From Clostridium amylolyticum (GTDB lineage Bacteria > Bacillota > Clostridia > Clostridiales > Clostridiaceae), in assembly GCF_900142075.1 (NCBI RefSeq), contig NZ_FQZO01000001.1:558001-622000 (forward strand): 64,000 nucleotides of DNA, in the 5' to 3' direction. Below are positions 1 through 7,342 of the stretch, piece by piece. Position 1 is the stretch's first letter. Each line of letters starts with the position of its first letter. The notes below the pieces were generated by a model that saw nothing but the letters and a program-made list of their open reading frames with translations, was not told the origin of the DNA and did no database searches. The position numbers and the translations under genes are program-made.

Positions 1-156
1 TTTTCAAGGAACTTTAGTGAAAGCAGCTTTTCAGAAAGCAATAAAGAAGGAAGTTCTAATGGTTCAAATAAAAACAACACATTAGTTGAAGAGGATATAG
101 AGGAGACAAGTACGGATGTGTTAGCAACGAATAATAGCGTTAATATGCTGGCATAG
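1..156 (+). CDS. fliK: C-terminal tail of flagellar hook-length control protein FliK (partial)
   Basis: The window opens inside an open frame that runs 51 codons to a TAG at 154. The tail is Ser/Asn/Glu-rich and ends in NSVNMLA, which looks like the disordered C-terminal end of clostridial FliK proteins. FliK measures hook length and triggers the export switch through FlhB. The folded FliK domain lies upstream of the window, so the call rests mainly on position directly before flgD in a flagellar operon. The alternative is another hook-associated protein. Confidence 0.6.
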   Translation, partial: FSRNFSESSFSESNKEGSSNGSNKNNTLVEEDIEETSTDVLATNNSVNMLA

Positions 157-166
157 GAGGTTAAAA

Positions 167-859
167 ATGAAAGGTTTTAAAGTAGACGAAAGTTATGGAA
201 ATAGAGCTACAGAAAGAGGAACTCAAATAATTAGTCCGGGTAGTGATATGGATAAAAATGCTTTTTTAAGAATACTAGCTGCAGAATTATCCAATCAAGA
301 CCCTATGAATTCTAAAGATTCCACACAATATGTAACTCAAATGGCACAATTTGCATCCATGGAGCAAATGACAAACTTAAATAGTACAATGTCAGGATTT
401 GCAGTAAATTCATTAGTGGGCAAAGGGGTTACTTTAAAGGTGTTAGACCCCAACGGAGTGCCTTATACAGGTGTAGTTAAGGCAGTAACCAGACAAGGGT
501 CAAATGTTTTTCTAAGCGTTGAAATCAATGAAGCGGGTAGTAATAAAATTATGGATTTTAAACAGCAAGATATACAGACTGTATTAGATGTGCCTAATTT
601 TAGTCTAGACAGCGTTAGCGGGAATATGGCTCTTTTAACAGCTGCATCTTTAATTGGTAAGGAAACAGAGTTTGAGGTGCCAAAGGCTAATGGAGAGGGA
701 AAAGAAGATAAGGTTGATAAATTTAGCGGCATAGTTCAAGGGGTATTTAAAGAAAAGGGATTTATTAAGCTTAATGTAAAGCTTAAAGATAGTGATGAAA
801 TAAAGACATTTACTTTGGGACAATTGGTAAAAGTAAGTGATGTAGTAAATAAGGATTAA
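167..859 (+). CDS. flgD: Flagellar hook assembly scaffold FlgD
   Basis: 230 residues. FlgD caps the growing hook and helps hook subunits assemble before being discarded. The conserved N-terminal segment (about residues 28-66) contains FLRILAAELSNQDP and QFASMEQM, the FlgD signature. A FlgD-like/tudor-type beta region follows (SLVGKGVTLKV, then a second SLIGKETEFEV). The ATG sits 6 bases after GGAGG (157-160 region), 10 bases after the fliK stop. It is followed almost directly by the next gene, consistent with one operon with fliK and flgE. Confidence 0.95.
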   Translation: MKGFKVDESYGNRATERGTQIISPGSDMDKNAFLRILAAELSNQDPMNSKDSTQYVTQMAQFASMEQMTNLNSTMSGFAVNSLVGKGVTLKVLDPNGVPYTGVVKAVTRQGSNVFLSVEINEAGSNKIMDFKQQDIQTVLDVPNFSLDSVSGNMALLTAASLIGKETEFEVPKANGEGKEDKVDKFSGIVQGVFKEKGFIKLNVKLKDSDEIKTFTLGQLVKVSDVVNKD

Positions 860-860
860 T

Positions 861-1256
861 ATGTCCTATAGAATTATAAATGGAAAGCCCTATGCCATAG
901 AAAATTTATCTGCATTAAATTCCAATCATAGCCAGAACTTAAATAAAAGTAATAAAAATATACAAGGTAATTTTAAAAATTATCTAGACAATGAAATTAA
1001 TAAAAATGATTCTTTTACTGTTTCTGCTCATGCGGGAGAAAGAATAAAAAGTTTAAATCTAAATAGCAGGGATTTTGAAAAAATCAATGAGGGCTTTAAT
1101 ATGGCAGAAAAGAAAGGCAGTAAAAATACGGTTATTCTTTATAAGGATATAGCGTTTATAGCTAGCGTAGAAAATAGGACACTTATCACAGCTATAGAAA
1201 AGCAAAGATCAAAAGATAATATATTTACTAATATAGATAGTTTAGTAATACTTTAG
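861..1256 (+). CDS. Flagellar operon protein, TIGR02530 family
   Basis: 131 residues, soluble, starting 1 base after the flgD stop, so probably translationally coupled to it. The C-terminal two thirds (FTVSAHAGERIKSLNL ... DIAFIASVENRTLITAIE) matches the small protein found between flgD and flgE in Firmicutes flagellar operons (TIGR02530). Its role is not established; by position it may act in hook assembly. The N-terminal 45 residues are Asn/Lys-rich and probably flexible. Confidence 0.85.
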   Translation: MSYRIINGKPYAIENLSALNSNHSQNLNKSNKNIQGNFKNYLDNEINKNDSFTVSAHAGERIKSLNLNSRDFEKINEGFNMAEKKGSKNTVILYKDIAFIASVENRTLITAIEKQRSKDNIFTNIDSLVIL

Positions 1257-1333
1257 GCTGGACCTGAAAAGGAGGCCTGCACTCTGTGGAAGGATAGAAG
1301 CAGAGAATATAAAAACTCTGGGAGGTCAACAAA

Positions 1334-3622
1334 ATGTTTAGAGGAATGTTTTCCGGTATAAGCGGAATGAAAGCTAACCAAACAAAACTTGATGTTATAG
1401 GCAATAATATATCCAATGTAGGTACTACAGCTTTTAAATCATCTAGAGCAAGATTTCAAGATATGCTAAGCCAAAGTTATAGTGATGCTATGGCTCCAGC
1501 ACAAAACATAGGTGGTATTAACCCAAGTCAAGTAGGGCTTGGAGTACAGCTTGCAGCTATTGATACTGTAATGAAACAAGGTATGATGCAGCCCACAGGA
1601 AGGAATTTAGACTTTGCCCTGGATGGAGATGGTTTCTTTATGGTAGCCAAAGGACCAAAGGTTTTTGGTGATGGAACTATTCAAGTAAATCATAGACCAG
1701 GTACACATAATGTAATACCTCAAAGCTTACAGACTTCAGGGATGGAATTAAATTATTCAAGAGATGGTTCCTTTACATTAGATGAAGAAGGAAATTTATT
1801 AACTGGAGATGGATATAGAATATTAGGATATTCCTTATCCAATGATGTTACCTCAGTACCTGCCACCGCCAAGTCACCTAATGTGGTTTCCACAGGAGGA
1901 TTTAATTTTAGATTTGGAGCAGGGGCAGCTTTAAATGGTTACAGGGTAGTCGTGGGTGCAGTAGGACCACAAACTCCAGCTTCTGCAGATGTGGATAAGG
2001 CCACTAGGACTATAACTGTAAATGGAGACTTTTCTACAGAAGGAGCTCTTACCAGCGATCAGCTAGAATCAGCTGTTAATAGAGCATTAAACTCAGCAGG
2101 AATAGGACAAACTATGTATGTTACTGGCAAAGCTTCAGTAATTAATGGAATGTTTTCAGAAAGAGTAAAAGGTGGGTCAGATGCACAGAGACCCGGCAGT
2201 GTGAACTTTGCAGGTTTCAACATAAAATTTGGTGAGGGAGATGCCCTTAATCAGTATGTTATAGAATTAGGGAAATTTGATGACACTACATTTAGTGCTG
2301 ATATTTCAGCTGATAAAAAAATAAAGATTAATGGTAACTTTAAGGGAGGAGCTGCTTTAAGTTCTAATGAGCTTAGAGATATAATTAACAAGGCATTACA
2401 GGACAAAGGAATAACACAAAAAGTTACAGAAGTAACTGGAACCCAGTTAACCTTCCCAAAACTTAGTGATAAAGTTGTTCCAAATGCAGATCCTACAAAA
2501 GCACCTGGAAATTTAACTGTAGCAGGATTTAGCTTTGAATTTCCAAGCAATAAATATAATGATGTTGAAATAGTTTTTGAAAGCATTAATGAAGAACCAT
2601 TAGATGTAACTGTAGATCTAGACACCGCAAAGAAAATAACCATAAAAGGGGATTTTGTAAAAGGTGGCATTACTCCAGAAACATTAAAAGCAGCAATAAA
2701 TGCTAAAATAACAGATGTGGGAAATCAAATATCTAAGATATCCGGTAAATTTTCACTTTCTTCAGGATTGGTATCTAATACCATTGAAGGTGGAACAGCG
2801 CTAGCAAAGCCAGGTATAGTAAATGCTGCAGGATTAGAATTTGATTTTGAAAATGGTGCTTCATTAAATGATTATATAATTCAAATCGGTAAAATATCTG
2901 CAGGTACTCAAACCTCCTCTGAGATAGATGCTACAAATAAAAGAATAATAATAAATATGGATTTAGTAAGCCCTAATGGAACCACTAATACCGCAATACA
3001 AAATGCCATAAACAAAGCATTAGAAAATAAGGGTATCAATCAAAGATTAACAGTTAAAGGAGTGCCAACTCAGGTATATGACACAGAATCTCTTATTACT
3101 GACGGTGGTACACCAGTTCAAAGTATTGATAATAATGGAGAATTAAACTATGTAGATGGTACTAAGGATCTTAAGTCCTACGATGGAAATTTAAAATGCC
3201 TTAGAATTCCTGAAAAGGTTAGAATACCTGGAACAGATGATTATTTAAGAGTTAAGACTTTTACCATAAGTAAAGAAGGAGTAGTAAATGCTGTATTAGA
3301 AGATGGTAGAGTAGCGGCTTTAGGTCAGATAGCTACAGTTTCCTTTAAAAACTCTGTAGGACTTACAAAGCTTGGTAAAAACATTTATCAGCAGTCTGTT
3401 AACTCTGGAGATCCGATTTTAAGAAGTGGAGTAGGTACTTTAGGTGAAGATAATAGTAAGGGGTATGGAGATATTCTTCAAGGGATGCTAGAGATGTCCA
3501 ATGTAGATCTAGCAGAGCAGTTTACAGAAATGATCATTACCAATAGAGCCTTCCAAGCCAGTGGAAAAATGATTACTACTGGTGATGAAATACTTCAGGA
3601 TATTATAAATCTAAAACGATAA
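1334..3622 (+). CDS. flgE: Flagellar hook protein FlgE, enlarged by internal repeats
   Basis: 762 residues, well above the usual 400-450 for FlgE. The N-terminus (MFRGMFSGISGMKANQTKLDV, then NNISNVGTTAFKSSRARFQD) and the C-terminus (NVDLAEQFTEMIITNRAFQ) are the conserved D0 rod/hook segments. The core LDFALDGDGFFMV motif is near residue 92. Between about residues 187 and 578 lie four degenerate repeats of about 102-104 residues, each starting with a GF/GL-x-F-x-F strand and ending in a helix rich in Ala/Asn. These should form surface domains of the hook. The ATG follows GGGAGGT at 1320-1326. Hook subunits are exported by the FlhA/FlhB system encoded downstream. Confidence 0.95.
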   Translation: MFRGMFSGISGMKANQTKLDVIGNNISNVGTTAFKSSRARFQDMLSQSYSDAMAPAQNIGGINPSQVGLGVQLAAIDTVMKQGMMQPTGRNLDFALDGDGFFMVAKGPKVFGDGTIQVNHRPGTHNVIPQSLQTSGMELNYSRDGSFTLDEEGNLLTGDGYRILGYSLSNDVTSVPATAKSPNVVSTGGFNFRFGAGAALNGYRVVVGAVGPQTPASADVDKATRTITVNGDFSTEGALTSDQLESAVNRALNSAGIGQTMYVTGKASVINGMFSERVKGGSDAQRPGSVNFAGFNIKFGEGDALNQYVIELGKFDDTTFSADISADKKIKINGNFKGGAALSSNELRDIINKALQDKGITQKVTEVTGTQLTFPKLSDKVVPNADPTKAPGNLTVAGFSFEFPSNKYNDVEIVFESINEEPLDVTVDLDTAKKITIKGDFVKGGITPETLKAAINAKITDVGNQISKISGKFSLSSGLVSNTIEGGTALAKPGIVNAAGLEFDFENGASLNDYIIQIGKISAGTQTSSEIDATNKRIIINMDLVSPNGTTNTAIQNAINKALENKGINQRLTVKGVPTQVYDTESLITDGGTPVQSIDNNGELNYVDGTKDLKSYDGNLKCLRIPEKVRIPGTDDYLRVKTFTISKEGVVNAVLEDGRVAALGQIATVSFKNSVGLTKLGKNIYQQSVNSGDPILRSGVGTLGEDNSKGYGDILQGMLEMSNVDLAEQFTEMIITNRAFQASGKMITTGDEILQDIINLKR
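1892..3067 (+). repeat. Four degenerate ~310-bp repeats inside flgE
   Basis: Repeat units begin at about FlgE residues 187, 291, 395 and 497. They share GFNFRFGAGAALNGY, GFNIKFGEGDALNQY, GFSFEFPSNKYNDVE and GLEFDFENGASLNDY, followed by x-A-T-K-x-I-T-I-N-G-D/N-F and then an A-I/V-N-x-A-L helix. The similarity is at protein level; the DNA copies have diverged, so the amplification is old. Confidence 0.8.
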
Positions 3623-3644
3623 GATAAAGATTTATTAAATTATT

Positions 3645-3673
3645 TGCAAAAACAGCTTTTAGCTGTTTTTGCA
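3645..3673 (+). other. Perfect 13-bp hairpin between flgE and flbD
   Basis: Arms 3645-3657 and 3661-3673 are exact reverse complements with a TTT loop. No T-run follows the 3' arm, so it is not a standard intrinsic terminator. It lies 11 bases before the flbD ribosome binding site. It may be an mRNA processing or stability element that sets the hook transcript level apart from the motor and export genes. Confidence 0.6.
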
Positions 3674-3693
3674 GATAATCTATGGAGGGGAAT

Positions 3694-3885
3694 ATGATAA
3701 AATTAAGAGCTTTAAATAACAAGGACTTTATTCTTAATTCAGATCAAATTGAAAAAATGGAGCAAGTACCTGAAACTTTAATCACATTAATTAATGGAAA
3801 GAAATATATGGTTTTAGAGTCTCCTGAAGAAGTTATTAAAGAAATTATTATATATAAAAAGAAAATTTATGGTGCTGATTTATAG
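3694..3885 (+). CDS. flbD: Flagellar protein FlbD
   Basis: 63 residues. FlbD-family proteins are small and lie between flgE and motA in Firmicutes and spirochaetes; the function is unclear. The pattern MIKLRALNNKDFILNSDQIE ... GKKYMVLESPEEVIKEI is typical of the family. I chose ATG 3694 because GGAGGGG (3684-3690) precedes it. An in-frame ATG at 3682 overlaps that ribosome binding site and is unlikely to be used. Confidence 0.9.
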   Translation: MIKLRALNNKDFILNSDQIEKMEQVPETLITLINGKKYMVLESPEEVIKEIIIYKKKIYGADL

Positions 3886-3897
3886 GAGGCGTTTAAA

Positions 3898-4704
3898 ATG
3901 AAAAAACACGATGCGTTAACCAGTATAGGTTTATTATTTGGATCTATAATGCTAGTGTGGGGTATGACCATGGGGGCATCTATAAAGATATTTTGGGATG
4001 CTGCGTCAGTAGTTATAACAATTGGAGGATCCTTTTGTGCTTTGCTAATAAACTATAGTTTTTCTGAGGTGAAAAATATATTCAAAATTATGGGCAAAAC
4101 CTTTAAAAACGTTGAAAGTACTAGTTTTGACACCATATCTCAATTTATAAACCTTTCAAGAAAAGCAAGAAGAGAAGGGTTATTATCTTTAGAAGATGAT
4201 ATTTCAGATTTAAAAGATGATTTTTTAAAAAAAGGTCTCCAAATGGTGGTGGATGGAATAGAACCTGAAACTATTAAGGATATTATGGAACTGGAAATTT
4301 CAGAAATGGAAAAGAGACATGCTAATGGATCAAACATGTTAAAGGCATGGGGAGGATACGCTCCAGCTTTTGGTATGATAGGAACTTTAATAGGTCTTGT
4401 TCAGATGCTAGCAAATCTTTCAGATTCTTCTGCTATAGCATCAGGGATGGCTAAGGCGTTAATTACCACTTACTATGGAGCTATTATGGCAAATCTTTTC
4501 TTTAACCCTATGTCTGCAAATTTAAATGTAAAAAGTGAAGCTGAAGCTTCTATTAGAGAAATGATGCTAGAAGGCATATTAGCCATACAATCTGGTGTAA
4601 ACCCTAGAATAGTAGAAGATAAGCTGGTAAGCTACCTATCCCCTACAGATAGGAAAAAATATATGCAGCAACATGTAGGTGAAGGAGTGGTAGAAGGTGT
4701 CTAG
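3898..4704 (+). CDS. motA: Flagellar motor stator protein MotA
   Basis: 268 residues with four predicted membrane segments: two near residues 9-53 and two near 150-205. The pattern WGGYAPAFGMIGTLIGLVQM is the third membrane segment of MotA, and TTYYGAIMANLFFNPM the fourth. The cytoplasmic loop (about 60-145) carries the charged residues that contact the rotor. MotA and MotB form the ion-driven stator. The ATG follows AGGAGGCG. The 3' end overlaps motB by 8 bases. Confidence 0.95.
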   Translation: MKKHDALTSIGLLFGSIMLVWGMTMGASIKIFWDAASVVITIGGSFCALLINYSFSEVKNIFKIMGKTFKNVESTSFDTISQFINLSRKARREGLLSLEDDISDLKDDFLKKGLQMVVDGIEPETIKDIMELEISEMEKRHANGSNMLKAWGGYAPAFGMIGTLIGLVQMLANLSDSSAIASGMAKALITTYYGAIMANLFFNPMSANLNVKSEAEASIREMMLEGILAIQSGVNPRIVEDKLVSYLSPTDRKKYMQQHVGEGVVEGV

Positions 4705-5443
4705 GAGAAAAAGTAATATTAAAAAGGAAGAATTAAGAGGAGATGAGTGGCTTGCCACCTTCTCTGATACCATAACTCTCCTTCTTACCTTTTTTATTTT
4801 GTTATACTCTTTCTCTACGGTAAATCAGCAAAAGCTACAAGAGATTTCTACAGCTCTACAAATGGTACTTAGCGGAAAAGAAGGTAATACCATTCTAGAA
4901 TATAACTTAAACAATGGACAACAACCTATAATTGGAGGTAAGGATACAGATATACCTATACCTCAAAATATGGATGAAGAAAAGCTGGGAATGTATGAAA
5001 CTGTAAAACAATTTATTGACAAGAATAAGTTGGAATCAACTGTAGAGGTAAAGGAAGATGAAAGAGGTATTATAATACAACTAAAAGATAATATACTTTT
5101 TGATTCTGGAAGAGCTGATCTCATAGAGGGAAGTAGAGGGGTACTAGAAAAAATAAGCGGTTTAATGAGTACTTTTCCAAATAAAATAATTATCGAGGGA
5201 CACACGGATAATGTACCTATAAAAAACAGTAAATATGACAGTAACTGGGAACTATCCACCTCTAGAGCTGTAAATGTAGTTAGATATTTTATTGAAGAAA
5301 AACATCAAGATCCCACTAGATTTGCAGCAGCGGGTTATGGAGAATACAAACCCATTGCAGATAACAGCGCTCAATCAGGGAGAGATCAAAATAGAAGGGT
5401 TAACATACTTATTGTTGCTACTGAAAAGGAGAAAAAGAAATGA
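4697..5443 (+). CDS. motB: Flagellar motor stator protein MotB
   Basis: 248 residues. A single membrane helix (about 22-40) carries the ion-binding Asp24 in WLATFSDTITLLL. A linker and plug region follows, then an OmpA-like peptidoglycan-binding domain (about 125-245) with GHTDNVPI, NWELSTSRAVNVVRYF and RDQNRRVNI. It starts with GTG inside the end of motA, which implies coupled translation. The 3' end overlaps fliL by 4 bases. Whether the motor uses H+ or Na+ cannot be settled from the sequence alone. Confidence 0.95.
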   Translation: MSRRKSNIKKEELRGDEWLATFSDTITLLLTFFILLYSFSTVNQQKLQEISTALQMVLSGKEGNTILEYNLNNGQQPIIGGKDTDIPIPQNMDEEKLGMYETVKQFIDKNKLESTVEVKEDERGIIIQLKDNILFDSGRADLIEGSRGVLEKISGLMSTFPNKIIIEGHTDNVPIKNSKYDSNWELSTSRAVNVVRYFIEEKHQDPTRFAAAGYGEYKPIADNSAQSGRDQNRRVNILIVATEKEKKK

Positions 5444-5919
5444 GTGAGAATAAAAATAAAAAAGAAGGTAAAAGTTCAAAACCACTTCTTATAACTTTGA
5501 TAATACTGTTAATTATAGCTTTAGCAGGAGGAGGGATATTTGCCGGGATGTACTTTAGTTCTAAGGGCAGTGCTAAAGCAAATAGTAAAGCTGAGATAGT
5601 GATAGAAGAAGCCACCTATGCTCTAGATGATTTCCTTGTAAATCTCACTGATGCAGATAGCAAGAGATATGTTAAAGCAAAGGTATTTATATCCTATAAT
5701 AAAAATAATCAAGACTTAGAAAAAGAATTATTGTTAGATAGGACAAAACCCATTTTAAGGGATGCTGCTCTTACTATATTAAGAAGTAAAAAAGTTGCAG
5801 ACTTTGCCACTATTCAAAGCACTGAAGCTGTTAAAAAAGAATTAAAAGAAAAAATGAATTCTAGATTAACCAAAGGAAAAATAATAGAGGTATATTTCCC
5901 TGAACTTATAATTCAGTAA
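5440..5919 (+). CDS. fliL: Flagellar basal body-associated protein FliL
   Basis: 159 residues with a short basic cytoplasmic N-terminus, one membrane helix (about 15-40, LLITLIILLIIALAGGG) and an extracytoplasmic FliL domain. Motifs are YALDDFLVNLTD, RYVKAKVFISY and KGKIIEVYFPELIIQ at the C-terminus. FliL is a stator-associated ring protein that supports torque. The ATGA overlap with motB indicates translational coupling, and the gene order motA-motB-fliL fits the role. Confidence 0.92.
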   Translation: MSENKNKKEGKSSKPLLITLIILLIIALAGGGIFAGMYFSSKGSAKANSKAEIVIEEATYALDDFLVNLTDADSKRYVKAKVFISYNKNNQDLEKELLLDRTKPILRDAALTILRSKKVADFATIQSTEAVKKELKEKMNSRLTKGKIIEVYFPELIIQ

Positions 5920-5930
5920 GGATGATAAAT

Positions 5931-6287
5931 ATGAATACAGTAAGTTTAATACTAAAGATAATTGTATTTTTACCCTTTGTTATAACTTTAATATATTTAT
6001 CTCTTAAATTTGGAGGTAATAAGCTGCAAAACATGCAAAATGGAAGTTATATGAAGATAATAGAGAGGGTACAAGTATCAAAAGAAAACTCATTAATGTT
6101 GGCTAAGATAGGGGAAAAAGCATACATAATGAGCTCCTCCCCTAAAGGAATTGAAATATTAGAGGAGCTTTCTAAAGAAGAACTTTTGCACATAGAGGAA
6201 AAAAAAGCAGAAGCTTCAGCACATAGTGCTGAAGAAATGAAAAAGTTATTAAATAAAATAAATATTAAAGGAAGATTTACAAAATGA
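5931..6287 (+). CDS. fliO: Flagellar biosynthetic protein FliO
   Basis: About 118 residues. One N-terminal membrane helix (about 5-28) is followed by a cytoplasmic domain with GSYMKIIERVQVSKENSLML and KIGEKAYIMSSSPKGIEIL, the FliO/FliZ family pattern. FliO helps the FliP-FliQ-FliR export gate assemble. AAGGA (5918-5922) lies 8 bases before ATG 5931. An in-frame ATG at 5922 overlaps this site and is less likely. The end overlaps fliP by 4 bases. Confidence 0.85.
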   Translation: MNTVSLILKIIVFLPFVITLIYLSLKFGGNKLQNMQNGSYMKIIERVQVSKENSLMLAKIGEKAYIMSSSPKGIEILEELSKEELLHIEEKKAEASAHSAEEMKKLLNKINIKGRFTK

Positions 6288-7060
6288 AGAAAAACTCCCA
6301 AAAGATTTTATTATCATTATTTTTTATATGTGCAATAATTGGAATTTCAGCATTAAAGGTTAATGCTGAACCTCAGAATATACCTATTCCAAAATTGAAT
6401 ATTTCTGTGGATGGGGCCAATAACCCTACGGATTATGTATCTAACATAAAGCTTTTAATTCTCCTTACTATCTTAACCTTACTGCCATCCTTCATCATAA
6501 TGATGACTTCCTTTACTAGAATAATAGTCACATTTTCATTTTTAAAAGGAGCTATGGGAACACAGCAATCTATACCTAATCAAGTGCTTATTGGATTAGC
6601 CTTGTTTTTAACAATTTTTATTATGACTCCTGTATATAATGAAATAAATGAAAAGGCATTAAAGCCATTTATGAATAATGAAATAAATCAAGAACAGGCT
6701 ATGGAGTATGGATCCAAACCTTTAAGAGAGTTTATGCTAAAACAAACTAGACAAAAGGATTTAAAACTTTTTGTAGAACTCTCAAAGCTTGAAGAGGATA
6801 AAGTAACCAAAGAAAATATACCTCTTTATGTGGTTGTACCAGCTTTTGCCATCAGCGAGCTTAAAACCGCTTTTCAAATAGGCTTTTTAATATACATACC
6901 ATTTCTTATTATTGACCTTGTAGTAGCCAGCGTACTTATGTCTATGGGAATGTTTATGTTACCGCCAGTACTTATTTCTCTGCCCTTTAAGCTTTTGCTT
7001 TTTGTGATGGTGGATGGGTGGTATATGTTAGTTAAATCATTGATAATGAGTTTTACATAA
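6284..7060 (+). CDS. fliP: Flagellar type III export gate protein FliP
   Basis: 258 residues. An N-terminal signal sequence (about 1-28, ending near VNAEP) is followed by the FliP core: LTLLPSFIIMMTSFTRIIVT, GTQQSIPNQVLIGLALFLT, a variable loop, and FQIGFLIYIPFLIIDLVVAS with SMGMFMLPPVLISLPFKLLLF at the end. FliP forms the export pore with FliQ and FliR. The ATG overlaps the fliO stop, and fliQ follows 12 bases downstream. Confidence 0.97.
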   Translation: MKKNSQKILLSLFFICAIIGISALKVNAEPQNIPIPKLNISVDGANNPTDYVSNIKLLILLTILTLLPSFIIMMTSFTRIIVTFSFLKGAMGTQQSIPNQVLIGLALFLTIFIMTPVYNEINEKALKPFMNNEINQEQAMEYGSKPLREFMLKQTRQKDLKLFVELSKLEEDKVTKENIPLYVVVPAFAISELKTAFQIGFLIYIPFLIIDLVVASVLMSMGMFMLPPVLISLPFKLLLFVMVDGWYMLVKSLIMSFT

Positions 7061-7072
7061 GGAGATAATAAT

Positions 7073-7342
7073 ATGAGTGAAAATATGGTAATTGGAGTTT
7101 TAAAGGAAGCGATAACCACAGGGCTTTTAGTGGCAGCTCCTATACTGGGAATCTCGATATTAGTGGGGTTAATAATAAGTATATTTCAAGCAACTACTCA
7201 AATCCAGGAACAAACTTTAACTTTTGTTCCTAAATTAATAGCCATCGCATTAGTTGGACTTCTGTTTGGTAATTGGATGCTTCATAATATACTGATATTT
7301 ACAAATAAAATTTTTGATCTTATAGCTACTATTACTAAATAG
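7073..7342 (+). CDS. fliQ: Flagellar type III export gate protein FliQ
   Basis: 89 residues with two membrane helices (about 15-40 and 50-75). The pattern PILGISILVGLIISIFQATT followed by IQEQTLTFVPKLIAI is the FliQ signature. It assembles with FliP and FliR in the export gate. The start follows AAGGAGAT. The stop codon is directly adjacent to the next gene. Confidence 0.97.
   Translation: MSENMVIGVLKEAITTGLLVAAPILGISILVGLIISIFQATTQIQEQTLTFVPKLIAIALVGLLFGNWMLHNILIFTNKIFDLIATITK

Noticed and set aside
1266..1275. AAAAGGAGG upstream of flgE as the start of a missing small gene
   Set aside because: No start codon with an open frame follows it; the flgE site at 1320-1326 is sufficient.
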